Assembly: GCA_947467185.1 (NCBI GenBank)
Contig: CANIHR010000003.1
Coordinates: 1 to 52,338 of the forward strand
Direction of reading: 5' to 3'
Length of the DNA: 52,338 bases
Origin: Bryobacterales bacterium
GTDB taxonomy: Bacteria > Acidobacteriota > Terriglobia > Bryobacterales > Bryobacteraceae
Below are positions 8,644 to 15,908 of this stretch, piece by piece. Numbering within the stretch: position 1 is the first letter of the stretch; each line of letters begins with the position of its first letter. Made by a program: the position numbers and the translations under genes. The notes below the pieces were generated by a model. It made no database searches and was not told the DNA's origin. It was given only the letters and a program-made list of their open reading frames with translations.

Positions 8644-9081
8644 TTACGGCAGCGACTTCAGGTACGCCACGATGGCGTCCGCGTCGTCGTGGTTCAGGGT
8701 GTAGGTCGGCATCGGCGGCCCGGCCTTGTTGCCTCGGGGATTCTTGCCGGTTTCGAGGAACTTCACCATGCCATCCACGTTCCAGCGGGGCCAGAGGGCG
8801 CTGGTGGAGGTGATGTCGGGGCTCTTGGAGTGCCAGCCCATCATGGGCGCGGCGGGCGTGAAGTCGAGGGTGGAGCCCTTCATCCACTGGCTCTTGATGA
8901 AATCGCCCTTTTCTGTCTTCGGGGTGTGGCAATCCTGACACTTGGCTACTTCTTCGGCCAGATATTTTCCGCGTGCGATCTTCGCGGCATCGGGAGCGCT
9001 GGCCGGAGCCTGGCCCCAGGAAAGGATGGCTGTCAGCGACAGGCCCGCGAGCAGAATCGTACGAAGCTTCATCCCGACCAT
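8644..9081 (-). CDS. Periplasmic c-type cytochrome (one haem)
   Basis: A 145-residue exported monohaem cytochrome. A signal peptide (MKLRTILLAGLSLTAILSWGQ) is followed by the haem motif CQDCH and a C-terminal PPMPTYTLNHDDADAIVAYLKSLP, where Met is the likely sixth ligand. The domain (GKYLAEEVAKCQDCHTPKTEKGDF) resembles the subunits of membrane-anchored dehydrogenase cytochromes. Either ATG 9081 or ATG 9072 could be the start; neither has a good ribosome site. It is the first gene of the five-gene minus-strand operon and is divergent from the LysR gene. It probably carries electrons for an unknown dehydrogenase. Confidence 0.85.
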   Translation of the reverse strand: MVGMKLRTILLAGLSLTAILSWGQAPASAPDAAKIARGKYLAEEVAKCQDCHTPKTEKGDFIKSQWMKGSTLDFTPAAPMMGWHSKSPDITSTSALWPRWNVDGMVKFLETGKNPRGNKAGPPMPTYTLNHDDADAIVAYLKSLP

Positions 9082-9136
9082 GCTATCAGAGTTGGCTGGC
9101 GTGTCAGGTTTGTTAAAATCGGAGCGGCCAGCCCCT

Positions 9137-10045
9137 TTGGACTTCGATCAGATCCACACATTCCTCGAAATCGTCCGCCTGAAGAGTTTCTCTAAGGCGG
9201 CCCAGACGTGCTATCGGACACAGCCGGCCATCAGCGCGCAGATTCGTCAGCTGGAGTATGAGCTGAAGGCCGAATTGTTTGAGCGGTTTGGCAGTCGAAT
9301 CTCGCTCACATCGGCTGGCAAGCTGTTCGCCACCTATGCCGAACAGTTGATGGAAACCCGCCGCCAGGCGCAGAACGCTCTGAGTGAGCTCGAATCCACC
9401 CCGCGCGGCGAACTGGTGATCGCGGCCAACGAAGCAACTTGTATCTACGTTCTGCCCGCCGTCTTCGCGGAATTCAAGGAACAGTTTCCGGGCATTCAAT
9501 TGCAGGTAAATCGTTCGTATGGTGCACGCGTGGTAGAGGCCGTCATGGAAAACGTCGCCGATTTCGGGCTCACGCAGTTGCCCGTGGCGGAGAAGCGCGT
9601 CCAGGTGGTGGAAATCTACAAGGACGAGGTGCATTGCGTCGTCACGGCGGATCACCCGCTGGCGGCGCTCGATAAGGTCCAGTGCGAAGACGTGCAGCCC
9701 TATCCTCTGCTGCTGCCCCAGTCAGGCCGTACCCGCACCCGGCTCAACGCATGGTTCGAGAAGATGGAAGACGATGTCCGGATCTCCATGGAGCTCGATT
9801 CCACCGAAACGATGAAGAAATTTGTCGTCGCCGGGCTGGGTGTCAGTTTCCTCGCCTCCATGAACTGTGAGGATGAGGTCGCTTCCGGCACGCTGAAAAC
9901 GATCCCGCTTGCGCCCGAGCCAATGATCCGCAAGCTGGGCCTGATCTACCGGAAAGACAAGGCGCTTTCGAAAGCCGCGCTCGGGTTCATCCAGGTAGTC
10001 CTCGATCACTTCGGGTCTTCCACTCGCCCGGCTGCGGGACACTAA
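9137..10045 (+). CDS. LysR-family transcriptional regulator
   Basis: A DNA-binding regulator with the N-terminal winged helix (LDFDQIHTFLEIVRLKSFSKAAQTCYRTQPAISAQIRQLE, shown here only as a family pattern of 'FSKAA' and 'QPAISAQI') and a periplasmic-binding-protein-like effector domain. TTG at 9137 puts the helix-turn-helix at residue 3 and gives 302 residues, the usual LysR length; GGAG lies 12 bp upstream. GTG 9101 and ATG 9080 are in-frame alternatives. The gene is divergent from the cytochrome/TIGR03790/MoxR operon with only about 55 bp between them, so by LysR custom it may control that operon and itself. The inducer is unknown. Confidence 0.88.
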   Translation: MDFDQIHTFLEIVRLKSFSKAAQTCYRTQPAISAQIRQLEYELKAELFERFGSRISLTSAGKLFATYAEQLMETRRQAQNALSELESTPRGELVIAANEATCIYVLPAVFAEFKEQFPGIQLQVNRSYGARVVEAVMENVADFGLTQLPVAEKRVQVVEIYKDEVHCVVTADHPLAALDKVQCEDVQPYPLLLPQSGRTRTRLNAWFEKMEDDVRISMELDSTETMKKFVVAGLGVSFLASMNCEDEVASGTLKTIPLAPEPMIRKLGLIYRKDKALSKAALGFIQVVLDHFGSSTRPAAGH

Positions 10046-10051
10046 GGCGTT

Positions 10052-10462
10052 ATGACCTGCCCCCGATGCCATGGCAAAGTTGGAAAAGCCAGCGTGTGCG
10101 ATGGGTGCGGCCTGCGTTTTGTGCGGCAGGTAAGTGGTTTCATCAAGACCTCGGCGGTCATCATCGCGACCCGGGAAGACGACGTGTTTTACGGTTCATT
10201 GCAGGATGTGCCGCAATCGATGCGCCTGCGGCTGGACGAGGCAACAAAGAGTGTGAACTCGGGAACAATTCTGATTGCCGATAAGGGCGGTCGGGAGCGA
10301 ATTCTGGCTAGATCCGTCATGCCGGAACGCGAGCAGGAACTGACGCCGGTTGTTCCCGTCATCGACAAGCCACCGTACTGGGCGTTGTGGGCAGGCGTGG
10401 GTATGCTGGTTGTGGCGATCGTGATTATCTTAATGGTGTGGGGAAAATGGCCAAACGGATAG
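10052..10462 (+). CDS. Zinc-ribbon protein with one C-terminal membrane helix
   Basis: A 136-residue protein with an N-terminal zinc ribbon (CPRCHGKVGKASVCDGCG; Cys3, Cys6, Cys16, Cys19), a middle domain of unknown type (about 30-105) and one membrane helix near the C-terminus (WALWAGVGMLVVAIVIILMVW). It is probably anchored with the ribbon in the cytoplasm. It starts 6 bp after the LysR gene and its end overlaps the RfbD-like gene by 16 bp, so the three are likely cotranscribed. I do not recognise the middle domain and assign no function. Confidence 0.75.
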   Translation: MTCPRCHGKVGKASVCDGCGLRFVRQVSGFIKTSAVIIATREDDVFYGSLQDVPQSMRLRLDEATKSVNSGTILIADKGGRERILARSVMPEREQELTPVVPVIDKPPYWALWAGVGMLVVAIVIILMVWGKWPNG

Positions 10463-11307
10463 TAGTGATGGGTGCCCATGGACAACTGGGTGTGGAACTG
10501 TGCTCCGATCTTGCGAAGCGCGGGTATGAAGTGGTTTCGTTCGGCAGAGCGAAGCTGGATATCACCAAAGCCGAGAGCGTGGAACGCGCGGTGGCGGAAG
10601 TGGAACCGTGGGCCGTTTTTAACGCCGCGGCTTACAACATGGTCGACGTGGCGGAGCGCGAACCGGCCGCGGCCATGGAGGCCAATGGCCTGGCCGTGCG
10701 CAATCTGGCTCTGGCCTGCCGCCAGACCGACGCCCGGCTGATTCATTTTTCCACCGATTACGTCTTCGACGGCACGCTGGGCCGCGCCTACACCGAAGCT
10801 GATGCCGTCCATCCCCTCGGCGCCTACGCCGTCTCCAAGCTGGCCGGCGAATTTTATGCCCAGGCCTATCTGGATAACGCCCTGGTAGTTCGAACCTCCG
10901 GCGTTTTTGGCATCGGCGCGCTCAAAACCGCGCGCGGCAATTTCCCGGAACTGATGATGCGTCTTGCCCGGGAAGGGAAACCGATTCGCGTGGTGGAAGA
11001 TCACGTCGCGTCGCCCACCTATGCCCCGGCACTGGCGGCCCGCTCTATTGACCTCCTCGAAGCCAATCTCTCCGGCGTCTTCCACATCGGTGGTGGCGAA
11101 GCAATCTCCTGGTTCGACTACGCGAAACTGATTTTCGAAAAGGCCGGGCTGCAGGCGAATCTGAGCCCCACCGATGCCCGCGAATACCGGACCGACGCCC
11201 GTCGCCCGAAGTTCTCGGCACTGGAAAACGCACGCCTCCGTGAATGCGGTATCGCCCCGATGCCTGCCCTCGCCGACGCCGTGGAAGCTTATATTAAGTC
11301 GTGCTAA
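10447..11307 (+). CDS. rfbD: dTDP-4-dehydrorhamnose reductase-like (RfbD family)
   Basis: An NAD(P)H-dependent short-chain reductase of the RmlD/RfbD type, which makes dTDP-L-rhamnose by reducing the 4-keto sugar. Visible are the nucleotide-binding MGAHGQLG, NAAAYNMVDVAE, HFSTDYVFDGT with YTEAD, the catalytic YAVSKLAGE (Tyr and Lys), GVFGIG and the C-terminal DARRPKFSALEN, all typical of the family. ATG 10447 is used because it directly precedes the Rossmann strand. The 286 residues fit. No rfbA, rfbB or rfbC is nearby, so it may serve a pathway encoded elsewhere. The next genes are a methyltransferase and an ATP-grasp enzyme. Confidence 0.85.
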   Translation: MAKRIVVMGAHGQLGVELCSDLAKRGYEVVSFGRAKLDITKAESVERAVAEVEPWAVFNAAAYNMVDVAEREPAAAMEANGLAVRNLALACRQTDARLIHFSTDYVFDGTLGRAYTEADAVHPLGAYAVSKLAGEFYAQAYLDNALVVRTSGVFGIGALKTARGNFPELMMRLAREGKPIRVVEDHVASPTYAPALAARSIDLLEANLSGVFHIGGGEAISWFDYAKLIFEKAGLQANLSPTDAREYRTDARRPKFSALENARLRECGIAPMPALADAVEAYIKSC

Positions 11308-11348
11308 CGTCTTCTGTTTATTGGCCCTTCAGGTGCAGCGGAGTTGGC

Positions 11349-12056
11349 GTGAGCCTGCAAAATTCGGTTCGTGTCCGCGGCGTTGAAGGAACCCTCCACC
11401 TCATGTTGCTCCGTTTCTTCAATTCGGGGCGGATTCCGGAGCATATTCTAACTCGAAATTTCGATCTGAAACGCTTTGACCGCGAACACAGTGTGGACAC
11501 GGCGGGGCTGATTGAACTCGATCAACTGGACTTCGAAAGCCCGGTAAAAGCTCACGGCACCCGTTACGGCGGCTTCCCCGCCTGGCGTTTGCGGGATCTC
11601 TTCGCCCAAATACCGGCCGATTTCAGCCGTTATTCATTTATCGACCTTGGCTCCGGCAAAGGGGCGGCGCTCTTTTGCGCAGCCGAATATCCCTTCCACC
11701 GGATCATTGGAGTAGAGTTCTCGCCAGAGTTGCATGAGGCTACACTACGCAACATGAGCACCTATCGCAGCCGGGCGCAAAAGTGCCGGGATATTGTGTC
11801 GGTTTGCGGCGATGCCGGCGACTACGTCTTCCCGGAAGGTCCCTGGGTGCTTTTCTTTAATACGCCCTTTGGTCTCCCGGTATGGGAACGGGTGGCGGCG
11901 AATCTGGCATTGGCCCGGCGCGGGCAGGGAACCAGCTATCTGATCTATTCCAACTATGGATGGAAGCTTGAAACGGCGGAGTTTGTTCATAAGCTCAGTT
12001 TCCTCAGGATGGTTCACGAGGACGATACCTCTCGAATCTATGAATTTGTCTCCTGA
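11349..12056 (+). CDS. Class I SAM-dependent methyltransferase
   Basis: A 235-residue methyltransferase. Motif I is FIDLGSGKGAALF and the next acidic strand is IIGVEFSPELHE; the C-terminal half has GPWVLFFNTPFG. GTG 11349 is chosen because GGAG sits 5 bp before it; a longer form from GTG 11301 is possible but lacks such a site. The gene overlaps the ATP-grasp gene by 17 bp, so the two are translationally linked and may modify the same molecule. The acceptor is unknown. The N-terminal 90 residues (FDREHSVDTAGLIELDQLDF) resemble the lead-in of a family often seen in sugar or peptide clusters. Confidence 0.75.
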   Translation: MSLQNSVRVRGVEGTLHLMLLRFFNSGRIPEHILTRNFDLKRFDREHSVDTAGLIELDQLDFESPVKAHGTRYGGFPAWRLRDLFAQIPADFSRYSFIDLGSGKGAALFCAAEYPFHRIIGVEFSPELHEATLRNMSTYRSRAQKCRDIVSVCGDAGDYVFPEGPWVLFFNTPFGLPVWERVAANLALARRGQGTSYLIYSNYGWKLETAEFVHKLSFLRMVHEDDTSRIYEFVS

Positions 12057-13206
12057 GAAGTACCATCCCGCGAAGGGTCCACTCCGCCTTCTTCTTGGAC
12101 TCTCGATTGACGCGGTCGGGGCGGCCCGCATACCGGAAGTCCTTGCTGCGGCGGGACTCGAAGTCACTGTTATTTGTCCTTCGGGGCTTGCAGTTGTTTC
12201 GTCGCGTTTTGTCCACGTGCATATTGCAACAGGGCGGTCGCCGCAGGAAGTACGGGACGCGCTGGAGGCTCATGTGGCTGCTCTTCCGGACCGTTATGCA
12301 CGTGTCCTGATTGGCGATGAACCCCTGCAGCGCACGTTTCTCAACCGTCCGGCATCACCGGTGCTGGCTCGCGTGGCGCCCTGTGTCAGTGACCTGCAGC
12401 ACCTGTCGCGCATCCTCTCGAAAGTGGCGTTTAGCGAGGATGCCAAACAGGTGGGCCTCCCGATTCCGGCCTTCCGGGTTGTTGCTGGCCCGCATCAGTT
12501 GACTTCTGCGGATTGGAAGGGAGTTCCCTTCGTGATCAAGCTGGACGAAACGATGTCCGGCTCGGGGGTCCACATCATCCGCAGCCGTGAGGATCTGGAC
12601 ATGGCCAGATCCTCCCTGTCAGGACCGTTTCTCGTCCAGGATTACATTTCCGGTCGGGTCGGGGCGACCAGTGTTTTGTTCCAGAACGGGAAGCCGAAGT
12701 GCTGGTTTTCCTATTTTCTCTGCCGAAACTGGCCCAACCCCGTTGCCGCATCCAGCGCGGTTGAGATCTGCTGGTTCCCGGAGATCGAAGGCATGCTTGA
12801 AAAGATCGGTCGGATGACATCGTTCGAGGGTCTGTGCGGTATCGACTGGGTCCTGGATCCGAAGAGCGGTCATCCGCTCGTTCTGGAGATGAATCCCCGG
12901 CCGACGCCTGGCATGATGGTGGGGTTTCTGGCTGGCGTCTCGTTCCCTGCTGCCATCGCCGATGCCCTGGCTGGCGGCAGCACTATTCAGCGCCCTGCAC
13001 AAGTCTCGGTTCCGATGTATCGGATGTTTCCCCAGCATCTGCAGTGGGCTATCGACGCGCACCGCCCCTGGGAGTTTGTCCGGACCTGGGCGAACGCGCC
13101 CTGGCACGATCCGAAGTTGCTGCTGAGCCAGTTCCGGCGCGTCTTGACGCACTACCTGCCTCGGACCTGGCGCGATTCCGCAAAAAGCCTGCTGCGCAGG
13201 AAGTAA
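12040..13206 (+). CDS. ATP-grasp enzyme
   Basis: A 388-residue ATP-grasp protein, expected to join a carboxylate to an amine, thiol or other nucleophile through an acyl-phosphate. The N-terminal third is a pre-ATP-grasp Rossmann-like domain (LLLGLSIDAVGAARIPEVLAAAG). Then come the ATP-binding FVIKLDETMSGSGVHII and GPFLVQDYISGRVGATSVL, and the metal-binding end GIDWVLDPKSGHPLVLEMNPRPTPG with acidic and Asn ligands. ATG 12040 overlaps the methyltransferase by 17 bp. It resembles the D-Ala-D-Ala ligase/carbamoyl-phosphate synthetase branch; the substrate cannot be read. The C-terminus is basic (SAKSLLRRK). Confidence 0.8.
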   Translation: MNLSPEKYHPAKGPLRLLLGLSIDAVGAARIPEVLAAAGLEVTVICPSGLAVVSSRFVHVHIATGRSPQEVRDALEAHVAALPDRYARVLIGDEPLQRTFLNRPASPVLARVAPCVSDLQHLSRILSKVAFSEDAKQVGLPIPAFRVVAGPHQLTSADWKGVPFVIKLDETMSGSGVHIIRSREDLDMARSSLSGPFLVQDYISGRVGATSVLFQNGKPKCWFSYFLCRNWPNPVAASSAVEICWFPEIEGMLEKIGRMTSFEGLCGIDWVLDPKSGHPLVLEMNPRPTPGMMVGFLAGVSFPAAIADALAGGSTIQRPAQVSVPMYRMFPQHLQWAIDAHRPWEFVRTWANAPWHDPKLLLSQFRRVLTHYLPRTWRDSAKSLLRRK

Positions 13207-13260
13207 CAGCGAGACGGTATGGCTTAGGCTGGTTAGGACAAGGAAGCCGCTTCCCGCACC

Positions 13261-13818
13261 ATGCCCACTCATCCCGAACTCCCGCCCATTGCACAGTTTC
13301 TCCTGGCAATCCTGGTCGCCGTTGCCGCCGGTTATGACATCCGTTTTCGGCGCATCCCGAACAAATTGGTGTTGGTCGGCCTGGTTGCCGGGTTGGCCTT
13401 CAATGGTCTCGCCTTCGGCTGGGGTGGGCTGCTGACGGCGGCGCAGGGTTTAGGGCTTGGTTTCGCTCTCTATTTCCCTCTCTATCTGCTGCGTGCGCGG
13501 GGCGCGGGCGACGTGAAGCTGTTGGCCGCCTGTGGCAGTATCATCGGCCCCGGCAACGTCCTGTGGCTGTGTCTCCTGACCGCTGTTCTCGGCGGCGTGG
13601 TGGCTCTCCTGATGGTGGTTCTGAAAGGTCGTCTGCGCCAGACCACCTTCAACGTCGCGTGGATTCTGCGTGATCTGGCTCGCTTCCAGGCACCTCACAA
13701 GAGCAGTGAAGAACTGGATGTAAACTCCACGAAGGCCATGCGTTTGCCCCACGGCGCGCTGATTGCGCTGGGGTCCGTGGCGCTGATTGTGGTTGTGCAA
13801 ATGCATTGGGGATACTGA
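13261..13818 (+). CDS. Prepilin peptidase, A24 family (CpaA/TadV type)
   Basis: A small (185-residue) integral-membrane aspartyl protease that cleaves type IV prepilin-like leaders at the inner membrane. The two catalytic aspartates are Asp26 in YDIRFRRIPN and Asp84 in RGAGDVKLLAACG, the family's defining motifs, set among five or six hydrophobic helices. It lacks the N-terminal methylase domain of PilD, which fits the CpaA/TadV subtype. No pilin or Tad genes lie near. It starts 54 bp after the ATP-grasp gene and ends 1 bp before the epimerase gene. The C-terminal 50 residues contain a soluble linker and a last helix. Confidence 0.87.
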   Translation: MPTHPELPPIAQFLLAILVAVAAGYDIRFRRIPNKLVLVGLVAGLAFNGLAFGWGGLLTAAQGLGLGFALYFPLYLLRARGAGDVKLLAACGSIIGPGNVLWLCLLTAVLGGVVALLMVVLKGRLRQTTFNVAWILRDLARFQAPHKSSEELDVNSTKAMRLPHGALIALGSVALIVVVQMHWGY

Positions 13819-13819
13819 C

Positions 13820-14776
13820 ATGCGCGTAGCAATTATTGGTGGCAGCGGACATATCGGGACGTATCTGACGCCTCGTCTGGTGGAAGCCGGGCATGAGGTG
13901 GTTTGTGTCAGCCGGCGGCAGCGTCAGCCGTATCTGCCGCATGGTGCCTGGACCCAGGTTCGGCATGTTGTCGCGGACCGTTCGGTGGAGGAAGCCGAGG
14001 GCGATTTCGGCCGCCGCATTGCGGAAATTGAAGCCGATGTTGTCATCGATATCACCTGCTTCACTCTAGACAGCGCACGGCAGATGGTGGAGTCTCTGCG
14101 TGGCCGCGTGCAGCATTTCCTGCATTGCGGGACGATCTGGGTGCATGGCCCCAGCGTGGTGGTGCCGACGACAGAAGCGCAGCCACGCCGGCCGTTCGGC
14201 GACTACGGCAACCGCAAGGCGCTGATCGAGGAATATCTTTTGCGGGAGGCCCGCCTGAACGGCTTTCCGGCAACCGTTGTACACCCGGGCCACATCGTAG
14301 GCCCCGGCTGGACGCCGCTGAATCCACAGGGAAATTTTGACCCGCACGTCTACTTCCGGCTGGCGGCGGGGGAGGAGGTCACGCTGCCGAATATTGGCCG
14401 CGAGACCGTCCATCACGTTCACGCCGATGACGTGGCGCAGGTGTTTCAAAAGGCGCTGGAGAATCGGGCGGCGGCGCTGGGCGAGAGTTTTCATGCCGTG
14501 TCCCCCGCTGCAGTGACGCTGCTGGGATATGCCGAAGCTGTCGCAAGCTGGTTCGGCTGCGAACCGGTGTTGCGCTTCCTGCCCTGGGAAGAGTTCCGTC
14601 ACGCGGTGAGCGAAGCGGATGCCGTGAAGACCTGGGACCACATCGCCCATTCGCCGAACTGCAGTATCGAGAAGGCGCGAAAGGCGCTGGGATACTCGCC
14701 ACGATACACGTCGTTCCAGGCAGTGAAGGAGTCGGTGGAAGTCCTGATGGCGGAGCACCGCGCGGGGGAGCGATGA
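13820..14776 (+). CDS. NAD-dependent epimerase/dehydratase family protein
   Basis: A 318-residue extended short-chain dehydrogenase. The Rossmann motif is VAIIGGSGHIG at the N-terminus, the active-site region is FGDYGNRKALIEEYL (Tyr and Lys of YxxxK), and VVHPGHIVGPGW plus HVHADDVAQVFQKALE follow as in sugar-nucleotide epimerases. The start ATG 13820 is 1 bp after the prepilin peptidase stop and the end overlaps the next gene as ATGA. The substrate is unknown. Sequence such as ITCFTLDSARQMVESLRGRVQHFLHCGT resembles the plant-type CSP41/mRNA-binding branch of the superfamily, so sugar chemistry is not certain. Confidence 0.82.
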   Translation: MRVAIIGGSGHIGTYLTPRLVEAGHEVVCVSRRQRQPYLPHGAWTQVRHVVADRSVEEAEGDFGRRIAEIEADVVIDITCFTLDSARQMVESLRGRVQHFLHCGTIWVHGPSVVVPTTEAQPRRPFGDYGNRKALIEEYLLREARLNGFPATVVHPGHIVGPGWTPLNPQGNFDPHVYFRLAAGEEVTLPNIGRETVHHVHADDVAQVFQKALENRAAALGESFHAVSPAAVTLLGYAEAVASWFGCEPVLRFLPWEEFRHAVSEADAVKTWDHIAHSPNCSIEKARKALGYSPRYTSFQAVKESVEVLMAEHRAGER

Positions 14777-15489
14777 AGGTTCTGCTGGCGCTGCTGGTTG
14801 CCGTTTCGTCGTATGCCGCCACCATTCGGGGCACCGTGGTGGACCCTGGCGATCGGGCACTTCCGGGGGCGAAAATTCGTTTACTCAATGCGTCTTCCCG
14901 GAAACGTCTGACACTTACTGCCGCGAATAACCAGGGAGTTTTTGCCGTGGACGCGGCAGTCGGCGGGAAGTACGCCGTAGCGGTCAGTTTCCCCGGATTC
15001 CTGGAGCGTCTCATCCCGGTAGAAGTTCTATCCGATTCAGTCGAGTTAGGCAAAATAGTGCTGGCGCTCGCAGGCTGTGAAGCCCCCGGCGTGATGTGCG
15101 AGGACCTCAGCCCGATCCTGGTCGGCAGCGCCCCACCCTCTCCCGCAGCCAGGGACATGGTACTCGGAACCGACTGCGCTATCGACGCCGATAGTCTGAA
15201 AATGATCTGCGGCGATCCTGCCGACCCCGGGAAAACGGCTGACATCCGGGTCCGTTTCCGTGCCGATCAGATCTGGTTCGAAGCAGTGAATGGCGGAAGT
15301 CTGGCGGAGCCGGTCGGCGTGAACTCTAGTTGCGGTGTACCTGTACCGGAAGTTCGAATCGACGGTCTGGGTCGGGGGACCCTCTATTGCATAACCACCA
15401 ACCGCCACCGCAAATCCCAAATTTATCTGCTGGACGAAGTACCTCCAAACGCCGGTTACATCCCCCTCCACCTCGTGACCTGGCCCTGA
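14773..15489 (+). CDS. Secreted carboxypeptidase-regulatory-like protein
   Basis: A 238-residue exported protein with a short signal peptide (MKVLLALLVAVSSYAA) and an N-terminal transthyretin-like/carboxypeptidase-regulatory domain: TIRGTVVDPGDRALPGAKIRLLN and NNQGVFAVDAAVGGKYAVAVSFPGF are characteristic. The second half (from about residue 105) has five Cys, two in CEAPGVMCED, which may form disulfides, and no recognised domain. It overlaps the epimerase gene by 4 bp (ATGA). These beta-sandwich domains are abundant in acidobacterial surface proteins; the role here is unknown. Confidence 0.72.
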   Translation: MKVLLALLVAVSSYAATIRGTVVDPGDRALPGAKIRLLNASSRKRLTLTAANNQGVFAVDAAVGGKYAVAVSFPGFLERLIPVEVLSDSVELGKIVLALAGCEAPGVMCEDLSPILVGSAPPSPAARDMVLGTDCAIDADSLKMICGDPADPGKTADIRVRFRADQIWFEAVNGGSLAEPVGVNSSCGVPVPEVRIDGLGRGTLYCITTNRHRKSQIYLLDEVPPNAGYIPLHLVTWP

Positions 15490-15510
15490 TTTTCGCGTAA
15501 ACTGGCAGTC

Positions 15511-15888
15511 GTGCCAAAAACTCGTACCAGCCTCTACTACCTGGCGACCTACCTCTTTCTCACCGGGTTCGCGTTCTTCCTCGCCCCGCAACTCACTCTC
15601 AAACTTCTCTTCGCCAACCACGAATACCAGAGCCTTTTCGTCCAGTTTGTCGGCGTCATGATGATCGGCCTGTCCATCGTCGTCGTGAACGTGATCCTCT
15701 ATGGCGGCCCCTTGTTCTACCGCGCCACGCTGCTCGCGCGCATCCCCATGTGGATCCTGATCCTGATTCTGTACTTCCAGACCCAGGAATCGGCTCTCCT
15801 CGTTGTCCTCGGCGTCCTCGGCCTCGGCATTGTCATCACGGGCTCCTGTTATCTGAAAGAGCGCGGGCAGGTTGCCTCGGGACGCTGA
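15511..15888 (+). CDS. Small four-helix membrane protein
   Basis: A 125-residue protein with four hydrophobic segments (about 8-27, 40-64, 71-90 and 93-113) and a short charged C-terminal tail, starting at GTG 15511. It is an integral inner-membrane protein without recognisable motifs. The gene lies 21 bp after the carboxypeptidase-regulatory-like gene and 20 bp before the likely start of the PQQ dehydrogenase. It may be cotranscribed with the quinoprotein, but nothing shows that they work together. Confidence 0.65.
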   Translation: MPKTRTSLYYLATYLFLTGFAFFLAPQLTLKLLFANHEYQSLFVQFVGVMMIGLSIVVVNVILYGGPLFYRATLLARIPMWILILILYFQTQESALLVVLGVLGLGIVITGSCYLKERGQVASGR

Positions 15889-15908
15889 TCCTGATACGAT
15901 GCTCTCGC

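Noticed and set aside
15750-15908. Upstream extension of the quinoprotein 1 frame to ATG 15750
   Set aside because: It overlaps the small membrane protein gene and gives a Pro/Arg-rich leader; the signal peptide begins at about 15909.
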